Source: Gnetum montanum (lineage: Eukaryota > Streptophyta > Gnetopsida > Gnetales > Gnetaceae). Taken from it: a stretch of DNA of 64,000 nucleotides. This document shows positions 1 to 9,849 of the stretch, one piece after another (the first letter of the stretch is position 1; each line of letters begins with the position of its first letter). The stretch lies in assembly GCA_015680685.1 (NCBI GenBank), contig MNCI01035165.1:276179-340178 (forward strand). Reading direction: 5' to 3'. The notes under the pieces were generated by a model. It was not told the origin of the DNA. It made no database searches and was given only the letters and a program-made list of their open reading frames with translations. A program made the translations under genes and the position numbers.

Positions 1-181
1 CCTCATCTAGACTAAACCATACGTGACATATGCAAAACTAGTCTAGATGGGAAGACAGCGAACTGCAACCTAAGGCTAACTATCTAGGTGCCACAACTAG
101 TCCATCTGCGGAGTTCGACCGGATCGCGCGTGCGACGCTCGTTTCGTATGGTTGAGTGTAGGGGTACCTCGCCACTCATCA
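1..181 (+). repeat. 3' end of an Athila-like LTR
   Basis: This stretch matches the last ~185 bp of the E1 5' LTR (about 12444-12628), sharing the block with ACTAAACCATA, the GGGAAGACAG stretch, GTATGGTTG and the terminal GCCACTCATCA. It ends at 181 in CA. No tRNA-Asp-type primer-binding site follows, unlike at 12630 or 21806. It is therefore the right end of a 3' LTR, or a solo LTR whose body lies outside the window. It is richer in CpG than the homologous copies, so it may be younger. Confidence 0.8.
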
Positions 182-812
182 ATAATGAAGATGGTGTCTC
201 TTCATAACAAGTGTTGTAATTATTGTAATAAGACCCAAAAGGACAAATTGTAATTAGGACCTAAAAGGACATGTTATAATAATAGGCATGTCTCTAAGAT
301 GACATTTGGGGGCTTGATTTAAGGTATTTATGCCTAGGCATTAGAGGTCACATCATCATGGAGTTGTAGAGACAATAAAGGCAAGTAACAGATAGTAGAC
401 AAAGCAAGATAGGGAGAGGACTAGACATCCCTTCTAGAAAATTATGGGCCTAAATGTGGTGGCAGTGCTAGATAGCCTCTAAGGGATAAATGCTAAAGGA
501 AGATAATCTCAACAAACTCTCAAAGCATGACCCAAATACATTATTCCATATCAATAAAGCATTCATTTCTTTTTCTTTCTGCATTTTCCATGTTATTTTC
601 TTTATGCATAATGTCAAATGTTACATATATTTGACATTGTCACATTATCTTCTTACACATAACATCTAATATAATGTATATTTCACATTTCCATGACATC
701 CAAAAATGGGATGTCACAATCTAATTATAACATTATATTATGATATGTGTTAAATGCTTAAGATTGAACTCTTGACCTTTGTCTTGTGATACACATTTTA
801 TTTTTTGGGAGT
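182..812. other. non-coding, no gene seen
   Basis: AT-rich sequence with stops in all frames. A GACATTTGGGG stretch, a TATTTATGCC stretch and a CAATAAAGC near 554 would fit a decayed LTR of another family, but I found no partner repeat in the window. No RNA gene is recognisable. Confidence 0.5.
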
Positions 813-1760
813 GTTGGAATCCAAAAATAATTAAAATATAGGTACACCTCAATATATATAGTTCAATTAAAACTTTATAACTTAGCATTGTATACCAAAA
901 CTAAACCCATGTCTTGGAGCTTTCAAATCAAAAATCTCACCACTAGGCTAACATCTCATTTTTTATTTTTATTTTTATATTATTTTATAGCATGATTACC
1001 TTTTTTGGGAGTAGGAGAGTAAGTTGTTGGAACTTGAAACACTTTTTTCTATCAATATTTACCTATAAGAAATTAGAATTTTATAACTTAGTATTACCCA
1101 TTAGAATCTAACCCATAACTTGGATTTTTCAAATCAAGAGTCTTACCATTAGGTTAACACTTCATTGTTATGATTACTTTATTTTGGAGGTGTCATCATA
1201 CTAAAATAATTTTAATATAGGTACACCCCAAGATATATAGTCCAAATAGAACTTTATAACTCAACATTGCTGAACAAAATCAAGCATCCAAGTTCAATCT
1301 GGACAGTCATCAATTTGTTCATCTCTTGCAGCTATGGGAAAGACCTGTGTGTTCCAATTACACTTAGCATCAATAATCTCTGCAAGGAAGCTTTCCATTT
1401 TCATTATGTGGAGTCACCATTGGAACTCTCTATCCTTAATTGAGAGCTCTTTGCCTCATCTAATTTTATGTCATTCTATTTTGTAACAAGCCAGTATGTG
1501 TGGACATTTGGTTGTGCCCCAACTTGGGTTTCCTCCCTTTATACTCGTTTATTTATAAGGCGTTTCCTGAGTTTCATTCACAATGCTCTCAGTTTTCCCT
1601 TCCCCTTAACCTTATGACTTATTCAAGTTGTTGTAATTGATGCACCTTTAATTTCAATAAACCTTCTTTTCGAGGTCCGAACCCCCCCCCCCCCAACAAA
1701 ATCAAACCCATGATTTGGAGCTTTCAAATCAAAAGTCTTACCACTAGGCTAACATCTTAT
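813..1760 (-). repeat. row of three SINE-like units (tRNA-derived look)
   Basis: Three diverged units in the same orientation lie at about 813-955, 1035-1165 and 1187-1283 continued at 1695-1760. Read on the minus strand each has a box-A-like TTAGCCTAGTGG (TAACCTAATGG in unit 2). About 35 nt later comes a box-B-like GGGTTTGATT or GGGTTTAGTT, which is what GGTTCGANTCC becomes after CpG decay. Then follows a conserved body ending in TTGGATTCCAAC in unit 1. The box spacing fits a tRNA-derived pol III promoter, so I call them SINE-like. No family name is assigned. The third unit is interrupted by the 1284-1694 insertion. Confidence 0.5.
1284..1694 (+). mobile_element. 411-bp insertion with 11-bp TSD and C-run end
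   Basis: The segment is bracketed by an exact 11-bp direct repeat AACAAAATCAA (1273-1283 and 1695-1705). It interrupts a SINE-like unit whose relatives at about 890 and 1110 have no such insert. The insert has no ORF. It carries TTTATTTATAAGG near 1548 and CAATAAACC near 1656, and ends in a run of 13 C (1682-1694). TSD length and a one-ended tail suggest target-primed reverse transcription, for example a 5'-truncated LINE or a processed transcript. The C-tail is unusual, and a homopolymer sequencing problem is possible. Confidence 0.6.
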
Positions 1761-1883
1761 TCTTATGATTACTTGATTTTAGCATTGAATCATCTTTTAT
1801 TATCTTATAGTTTTTTATTTTTATTATTTCTAACATGTCATATTTGTTCATTATTTTTACTTTGCTATGCTTTATTAAACTAT

Positions 1884-2794
1884 TGGAGTAGTCTCACTTT
1901 GATTTTCTTTAACCCGTCTAAAACACACTGAATCCAAATAATATGCAAGATAATTCAATTACTAGCAAACAAGAAAACTAGCTATCCTCAATTAATTCAA
2001 AGAAGAATATAATTGGAGTGGAACCTCAATCCAAAAAAACAACCACACTTACATCCTCAATGATATTGCAGAGCATGATTGTCTACAACCACACACATGA
2101 TCAATCTTGATGCAAGGCATAATCAAACTAGATCTCTCCTATACACAAGACTAAGATCCAATAAACAGAGAGCTACAATGACCAATATCACACACAATTA
2201 ACAATAGAGTTGCATGCACTCTTATGTAATCTCTCTTACAACTCTTTCATGCATTCCACATGCACTCTCATACAAAACAAACAAATATGACCAATATTTA
2301 TGAATTACAAGATCAAGAAACCTAGGGAAACCTTTTTCATGATCCAACTTGAATATTCCCAATTGTTTCTATTCTTTTTCTCATCTTTCTTGATTGTTTT
2401 CTAACTTGGAACTATCAACTTGAAACTTTTCTTAGTCGTATGGAACGTCTTCAAGCTTGACAAGTCATCTCCCTATTAATCCTATCTCTCAAATAAGATG
2501 TTTTTTATTTACACAAGACATCTCCTTTAGGCATGATATGTCTCCTTCAATGACAAGATTGTTTTCTAGAGAGATCTCTTGCTTGCCCAAGACATCCTCT
2601 TCCTACATAAGATCTCAGCACTTTTGGGTAAGACATCTCCCAGGCAAATGAGATGTCTCTTATGACATCCTAGCTCTTAGTCTAAACATTCCCAAGATCA
2701 CCAAGATGTCTCTCCAGCTTCCTAAATCTTCAATTGAGTGCTTGTAGGGATGAAAAAGGGTTCATAAGAGATGTTCCTATACTAGTTGTCCCAC
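1884..2794 (-). repeat. Chromovirus 3' LTR
   Basis: It aligns with 20777-20940 plus 32030-32734. Both share TTTAACCC..AAAACACACT, AATTGG/TTATCC blocks, ACATCCTCAATGATATTGCA and a tail rich in GACATCT/AGATGTC words ending near CCTATA/CCTACA. This copy is uninterrupted, so it shows the pre-insertion site (AACCACACTTACATCC near 2040) of element E2. The short open frame at 2457-2651 arises from the repeated GACATCT words and is not a gene. Confidence 0.75.
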
Positions 2795-2991
2795 CTTTCA
2801 AAAAGCAAACTCAAGTGAACCAAGGAGTAGGAGTAGAAGTGATCCCCCACTTAACAAGTTTGGTCTGATGGACTCATCAAGTATCATTAGTAATTTGATC
2901 CTTCCAATTGATCACGTACTCATGTCTCTTCACTCCACTAGTGCTAGAAGCTTCTTTCTTCTTGAGTACAATTGCCTCTCTCCTATGAAGG

Positions 2992-4059
2992 TTAGGACTT
3001 GTCAATATTCCTCCTCAACTCATCAATGCTTTCTTGTAACATTTCACCATCTCCCGATCCATGGTAATGCACAAGATCTACAACATTAAAAATAAAAGAC
3101 ATACTCAAATCATTTCTTAAGTCAATTTTAAAAGCATTGTCATTGATTTTGGCTCTAATCCAAGAAGGATCCATCATCTTGGCCTTCAATTTTGAGAAGT
3201 TGACACCTCTTAATCTCTTCTTCTTCAAGTGCACTCAAAAAAGATCACCAATGTCAAATTTTGACTTCCTATTATTCTCATTCCTTCTAAGGATTCTTTC
3301 TTCAGCCTTTTTCTAAAGATTTACCTTCACTTGAGCATGAAGATCATTCATCTCTTGCATCAAATTAGCACTTAATTAAACTTATCCATTAAGACTCTTA
3401 ACATTATCCATCATCCTTGGAAAAAATCATAATTAACATCAAATGCACTCTTTTCAATAGCAACATAAAAAGCATTATTGTAGAAAATTTAGCATGATAA
3501 TAATTTTTTCACCTATTGGGTTGTCCTCCACACAAACATCTCAAAATATTCAGCAAAGATTTATTGATCAGTTTAGTTTAACCATCAAATTATGGATGAT
3601 ATGCACTAGAAAGATTTAACTTTGTCCCTAAAATGTTTCAAAGGAAGCTCCAAAAATAACTAGTAAAATTGGAGTTTCTTTCACTAACAATATTCAAAGG
3701 AATCTCATGCAACTTTGCAACATGTTGGAAAAATAAATTTGCAACATGAGATGCATCACTCATCTTTTTATATAGAATGAAGTGTATCATCTTGGAGAAC
3801 TTGTTTACCACAACAAGAATAGTATAATTTCCATTTTTGATCTTTTGTATTTCACTTACAAAGTCGATTGACACACTTTCCCATGGATCCTTGGGGATTG
3901 GCAAAGACATATAATGTCCATCCATACCATTACCTTCTTTGAATCCTTGACATGTTAAACGCTTCTTCATAAATTTAGAGAATTCAAAGGCCATTCTAAG
4001 ACAAAAATAGTATCTACCTAGAAGCTCCAATATCATATCTCTACCCATGTAACCTACTA
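2992..4059 (-). pseudogene. Chromovirus integrase, core and C-terminal part
   Basis: Integrase would insert the element cDNA into the host genome; this copy is dead. The core lies at 4048-3638: an H2C2-region remnant (MGRDMILELL), the linker PIPKDPWESVSIDFV with the first catalytic Asp, then FSKMIHF. The second catalytic site reads SERNSNFTS where the family has SDRDS, so Asp has become Glu. The C-terminal SH3-like part lies at 3234-2992 (KLKAKMMDPSWI..DNAFKIDL..FNVVDLVHYH). 3235-3637 between them is broken by stops. The N-terminal end is cut at 4059 by the insertion 4060-9847; the rest of pol resumes at 9850 in the same strand and order. Confidence 0.8.
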
Positions 4060-4449
4060 TGTGTTCTCACATTTCATCCATGTTATGGAGCAACTTGTAC
4101 ATGTCTTTTGTTCATAAGTAAAGAGAGCTATGTGGTGAAGAGAATAAGCAAGAATCAGTTTTAAGATGTGGTCATACATGAATAAAATATTAACTAGACC
4201 TAATTATGGATAGTACCAACAAGTTCTATAAGGAGGACAAGGCAGTATCCTGAATCATACCATTATTTGTAAGCCTCATGATAGTAGCTCATAGAACTCA
4301 ACAAATTAACTAGGGTTTGTAGAGTAATTACTACTAGAAGAGCTAGCACAACTTGAAGTAGCTAAGGATATGAAGCACAAAGTTATGCCTAAGCAAAATT
4401 TGCATAAGTACCCAACTAATGTCTCAAAAATTAAGCATTCTTGGGCAAA

Positions 4450-5790
4450 GTGTAGTGCCACGTAAGTTAATAGATGAAGTTCATGGCACTATCCTAAGGC
4501 ATCTCCCTCCATATGCCCATATTAGATAAGAAAGAGATAGTGCACTACACGTTAGTCGATAAACATAGTTCACAAAAGACAAAATGTTTCTTTCACTCAA
4601 TAAGCATAAGATTAGGCTATTTTCCTTAATAAGGAAGAATTGAAGCAAAAAAATTATACAACTCAATAATAGTTGATGGACCCCATACCAAGTTTTACAA
4701 AAACCTGTGAATTAGTGTCCATTTTTCAAAGAAGATACTTGTTGGCCAACAAGAAGGATTCAATTATTCAAGTAGATGAACTCTTTGGATCTAGTTTCCT
4801 TAAATTCTATGTGCCACATCAAACAAAGCATAATGTGCTCCACATTAGCTAATACATGAAGGTAAAATATTTCATCTATCATGTCAGCCATATGAGCGTG
4901 TACCAACCCGAGGGTTTTAACTCTTTGCAAAAGTAAAAAGGACTGACCACCAAAAGCATAAAAGGGTTTGGATAGGTTCTATTATTGATAGCTCATTCAT
5001 CATCATGGCTAGTTATTAATAAGTAATAGTCATACAACTATCCATCAAAGATGCAAGGGTTCACAGTTAGTCAAATTAGCCCAAGAGGAAACAAGTGAAG
5101 AACTAAGGCTCTATGGTATATAAAAATTCAAACTTGAAGCATTGGATCTTGGCAATAAAATAAAATAGAGCTAATGTATCAAAGCTTCTTAATCAATTAT
5201 AATCAATACAAGAGAGAAAAGTTCAAGCTAGCTTAAAGCCTGATGTGGAAAGGATTCCTTTCAAAATACAGCACAACTCTTCTTTCACATTAGCTATTAG
5301 ATAGAGCTTGTCCCTTTCACTTAAAGATGATGCGCTTTATCTACCATATCAACTGCATTGAAAAACAAGACTCTTTCATTCCACATCCACTATTAGATGA
5401 AGTCATAACCCTCAGTAAAGAGCTTTCGACTTCATCTAACATGTTAGCATGAGAAATAGTGGTAAGTACGTAGAGTGGATATTTCACTTGCCATACCATC
5501 ATCAGCCAAAGTTTAAAACAAAAGAATTTAAGTTAAGAGCTACACAAAGTTCAAAATAGAAAAATGATCAATTCCTTATTATGTGTATGGGATAAACCAT
5601 ATTTGTCTAGCTTAGATTAAATGGCTAAGTCGATACATGCATTACATTATTTCTAAATGTGGGATCAATTTGATGTTAAACAAAACGAAGGCAATACTAT
5701 TGACATACCCACATCAATAAATAGATAAAGCTCATTTCCTCATCTAGAGCAAATACTCTTCATCTAACATATCAACTTTGTGAGTAAAAT
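4450..5790 (+). promoter_or_regulatory. Array of decayed TGCCACGTCA-type motifs
   Basis: About a dozen scattered words look like descendants of TGCCACGTCA, the reverse complement of TGACGTGGCA. They include GTGCCACGTAAG near 4455, GTGCCACATCA near 4810, CTCCACATTAGC near 4831, CATGTCAGCC near 4880, CACATTAGC near 5278, CATATCAAC near 5348, CATGTTAGC near 5438 and CCACATCAA near 5708. TAGATGAAG/CTTCATCTAA words are mixed in. The related element at 34904-49796 has the same array in matching relative orientation. ACGT cores of this kind bind plant bZIP factors; function here is inferred. Confidence 0.4.
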
Positions 5791-6068
5791 GACAAAATCT
5801 ACCCAAACAGCATATTAAAATTACTAAATACAGATGGGTTCGATGGATCCAAACTGCGCAAAAATAAACAAAATTTAAAGCTTGGGTGCGCTCACCGATA
5901 CTGTCAGCTTATTATTATCAACGACAGCGGGAATTTAAGATAGCAAAGGTTAGAAGTTGCAGGACACCACATAGGCAGAAGAAACTTAGCAATTCTGAGT
6001 AGAGCCAAGCGCAAAAGGAGCAATCAACAAGAAGCAGAACCAGTAGAGAAAATACCAACGAAATAGAA

Positions 6069-8929
6069 ATGGCACTGAAGCAGAGAGAAGAAGGCCCCCT
6101 AAAAGTTCAATACATAGACACGCATGATTTCTGCAAATATTTACAGGGGTTAGATCTCAACATTTTCCAACTCCGTCAATGGGTAGAAATAGGTGATACC
6201 CTAATTGAGGAGGATCCCGATGTCGAAGAAGTAATGTTTAGCTTGAGCTCAGGGCATGAATATGTAGAGAAGTTTGAACTCGCTGGTTTTGAGTCGATGA
6301 CCAAGTGGCAATAGTTTTATGAAGAATCAGGGCTTCATAAGATTGGTTTCAGGCCTCGAGCAAATATGATTTGAGATATTATCAACTGAGTTCTTGCTGA
6401 AATCATCCATGAGAAAGATAAGCTGAGATTCAAGGGGAATTCAAAACGCTTCATAAATATTAGCACTGAAAGAAAATATGAGCTCTATGGGGTTAAATAT
6501 TAGCACTGAAAGAAGATATGAGCTCTATGGGGTTAAATAACCACACAAAAAGGAGTTTTTAATTCAAGAAGAGCTCGAAGATATCTTCGATAGAAAGATT
6601 CAACCAAAATCCTGCGGAGACAAGTTGATAAAATTCAAAGTAGGAAAACTGACTCAGTTCTTTAATTATAAGGCTTTAATACCACGTATCAATCAATTAT
6701 GCTTCCCTTCATCGTATTTTCATTCTCTCTCTAAATATGTGTACTGGCAAGAATATTAACAATGTCAGTGAGGAACAAATCAAAATTTTAGCTGCATTTG
6801 AAAATGGGAAAGCCTTCTATCCTGTATAGTATGTGAATAACCGATAACGCCTTGCAATTTCGACTTTCTAAGTTCGATGAGCTAGATTTTCAATTTTGTA
6901 TGAGTTCTTTTCTACTAGATTTTGTTCTTAGCAAAGTTCCAAGCCCAAGAGGAGTCCAATCAATTATGCCAACATATCTACAAAAAAGGGCTACGAAACC
7001 TGATAAGCCAGTTTATGATTTTTACCCCACCATATCTCAGTGGGATTTCTTTATGAGTTCATTGTAGGGATTCTGGCTCCTCGGGTCGAGCCACAAATCA
7101 TAAATGTCATTAAAACAAAATATGCTAGTGAGGTGTTCCTACATGCAAATTATACAGTCACCCTCATTGGCGGATGTGATAAGGAACCCTCCAAGCTTTC
7201 AAGATTTGTTTCACTGTATTTAGCTGCATTGGAAGTGGAAAGACAGTTTGAAAGGAGTTCACTGAATCATGATTACAAGCATCCCTCAGTATTTAAACTA
7301 AAAATTAGCTTCTGGGAGTTCAATAATGCAGGTCATTTCATGAAAATGGCTAAAAGATGCGTAGAAAATTAATATTTCCCAACCTGTCTGGCAAGGTATT
7401 TCAACAAGAGTAACCTAAGAGGAGTTCATAGGAAGACATAACTAATGCTGTTTATTCTCAGAGGATAGATGCAGCAGTAAATGAAGCAAAGAAAGTTGCA
7501 GAACCCAATATTAGAAGGAGCTTATCCATCACACTACCGGATCAATTCTGTGACATAGCTCATGTTATTTTGTACAGATGGATAGCTGACAGGGGTTATG
7601 TTCTGGCTAGGGATTTCCATGGTAATCAATTATCTATCCTCGAAGAAAACTATTTCTCATGGAAAATCGATGATCTTACTAGTGCTCTAGAAGATCACAA
7701 GCTCAACTATCAATACTCAGATTACATGAGTCCTGAAATTCAAAAACACCAGAATGAGGGCAACACAGCAAGAGCAGCAAGGTCAAGCCATGGCAGCCAA
7801 TAAATGAACAATGATAATAGCCCCTGATGCAAAGGAAACTAGCTCCTCAACTCAAACAAGCGCTCTGATAAGCTCCTCTCAGACCTTGGCTACCCTTGAA
7901 TTTTCATCTGGCTATCTTATGAAAGGGTCAGCAAGGTCAATCAAAGTGAAGCAGAAAGAAAAGAGAATAATTTTGAGTCAGAAACATCCCACACAAACTG
8001 AAACTAAGTCAAGTGTCATGTTCCAATATAAGAACATTGACCCTAAAACTGGGGAAGAATATTTAACCATCTCAGTGGGAGAGCTGTCAGAAACATTCTC
8101 GACCTTAATCAGAGACATGGGACAGATTAGCGACCAAAAAATTATTACCCCGAAGAACTTCCTGGAAGAGAGAGAATTAGAAAATAATTAGCTGAAAGAA
8201 GAGAACGCCAAGCTCATGGCCAAGATTAAAGAGCTCCAAAGTGAGAAAGTTATTAAAGAGTCAATCATTCAAGACAAGGAGGTCCAGATCGAAGCCAAAA
8301 ATCAGGATATTCAGGAGTTGAGATAAGAACTAGAGAAATCCAAAGAAGGTGCTATTTTAAACTTGGTAGTTTCTGCAAAACCATGATTTTATTCAGTTTA
8401 TCCAAAAGATTCAAGCTCAGAAGGATAAGTTGACAGTCATCCAAGCTAGGCTCAACAACATTAAAACTTAAGGGAGAGGCTATGATGAGATTTTTAATAG
8501 AGGGCAAGATTTGGCCAATAGGGCGGCAAAACTTAGAAAATAGTTATCCTTAGCTCAAGTCAAATTATTAGATAGCATTATGATGGTAGCGGTTAGAGCT
8601 CTGGGAGAAGTAAATAAAGCTAGAGCCGTTTTCCAACCTGAATTGATTAAGGTTGAAGGGTATGAAGAAAACTGTCAAAGACAGTTACATCTCTGAAGGA
8701 ATTGGACGTTACAGAATTGAAAGCTAAAAACATCACTGCCCAAATCTAGGATCCAACTGGAGACTCGTAGAGCAAAATGTTGCAGGTGGTTTATGAGTTT
8801 GGAAGGCTTGATCAACAAATAGAAATCAACGAACAACTGTTTCCAGAGATTAATTTGGCTTATTTCCAGGAACTCATTTACTCCTACGAAGAATCTATCA
8901 AGAAGCCTTTTTCTAACTACGTTTGTTAA
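6069..8929 (+). pseudogene. Decayed ORF of about 950 codons, coiled-coil C-terminal half, function unknown
   Basis: The start is ATG 6069 (MALKQREEGPL). Open segments at 6069-6314, 6852-7067, 7040-7372, 7570-7803 and 7811-8191 then continue with few stops through 8190-8330 (LKEENAKLMAKIKELQSEK) and 8380-8670, to a natural-looking end at 8929 (SNYVC stop). The first half is globular in composition, with a TKPDKPVYDFYPT stretch. A Ser/Thr-rich linker follows (about 7830-7920), then a Lys/Glu/Gln/Leu-rich half typical of long coiled coils. Several stops are TAG/TAA where CAG/CAA fits. A 40-bp tandem duplication (6455-6534) lies inside. I recognise no domain. A retroelement Gag-like or accessory protein, or a captured host gene, are both possible. 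Confidence 0.5.
6455..6534 (+). repeat. 40-bp tandem duplication
   Basis: Two copies, 6455-6494 and 6495-6534, differ at one or two positions. Each holds AAATATTAGCACTGAAAGAA and GAGCTCTATGGGG. The duplication is inside the decayed ORF and shifts its frame, since 40 is not a multiple of three. It is therefore one of the disabling changes. Confidence 0.85.
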
Positions 8930-8990
8930 AACAAACTAATTTTTGTAACTGATCATATGAAACTATTGTAACCAACTCTGTGCCATAGTT

Positions 8991-8998
8991 TATAAATA
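8991..8998 (+). promoter_or_regulatory. TATA-box candidate
   Basis: TATAAATA sits 62 bp after the end of the decayed ORF and about 850 bp before the right end of the element. If the element is an LTR, this would be the pol II promoter, making the ORF part of the U3 region. It is not supported by a second copy. Confidence 0.3.
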
Positions 8999-9849
8999 GC
9001 TAGAGCTTATTTCTGTAAAAAAGCAGGAGGAACAGAGTCATCGTCCATAAGGAAAAAGAAAAAAGAAGAAGACATTTGCATTTCTACATGTGAGTGTTTT
9101 TGGCTCTTTTATTTTATGATAAGTACTCTATAGTGTAGAGTATAACAGGATGTATTGGAAATTGATTGATTGCTGTATATTTAGCTCAGGGTTAGTCAAT
9201 TTTTGGTTGTTCTTTGTCAAGTTGTAGCTTTATAAGCTCATTAAGTGCAGCTTTGATTGATAGAACAATGACTTTATGACCTGAAAAAGTAAAGCTTTTG
9301 TCTAAACTTCATTTCGTTTCTCCTAAAATATGGCTCCTCCGTTATTTTTGGTGTGACATTCCATCAAGGAAAAGTAACAGCTGGAAGATGGAAGTATTTC
9401 TTGATTGTGCTGTTCAGTTATCTTATGTGGTACCATGTATCGAGGCTTAAAAATGAAATAGAAGGTTGTCATTTTTTAATAACTCATGGAATTGCAAATT
9501 ATTTTACTCACTTTAAAGTTCTTCTAAAATTCTAACAGATTATATTTTCCTTACAGGCTAGCTCATTCTACATTCTGTAAAGTCAACATTTTTTTAAGCC
9601 TTGATAGATCAGGTTTGCTCATCATTCATCGCAGTACAAAAGTACATCTTGCACTTTATAAGATAAACCCATTATTGTATTTAATAGTTCAAAACTCCAG
9701 CTAAAAAGTATAATAGAAGAATTTTTATCACAGGAAGCTATCATAAACCAACTAAACTATTTGGAGGTATCTAGGCCTTAGTGTTGCCAGAGATCAGTAA
9801 TCAAGTTTTTTGAAAGGTTGGACAGCCTAGCCCTAAGTGGTCGCCAATA

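Larger units (their letters stand above)
4060..9847 (+). mobile_element. TG-started element without terminal repeats, carrying a decayed ORF
   Basis: It interrupts the chromovirus pol between the RNase H end and the integrase zinc region. The flanks are TACTA (4055-4059) and TACCA (9848-9852), a 5-bp TSD with one mismatch. Taking the insert out leaves the pol reading in register. The start (TGTGTTCTCACATTT..ATGGAGCAA) resembles the minus-strand start of the 34904-49796 element. The end (..GGAGGTATCTAGGCCTTA..GTCGCCAA) resembles that element's other end. No direct repeat joins the two ends, so I read it as a solo LTR or LTR-like unit with a long ORF inside. A non-autonomous element that lost an LTR is the alternative. 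Confidence 0.55.

Noticed and set aside
1710-1931. 73-codon + ORF with hydrophobic product
   Set aside because: T-rich low-complexity stretch joining a SINE-like unit to the LTR edge; no support.
6069-8929. Endogenous pararetrovirus (caulimovirid) as source of the decayed ORF
   Set aside because: No reverse transcriptase, protease or movement-protein motif is visible, and the unit has a TG start and 5-bp TSD, which pararetroviral inserts lack.
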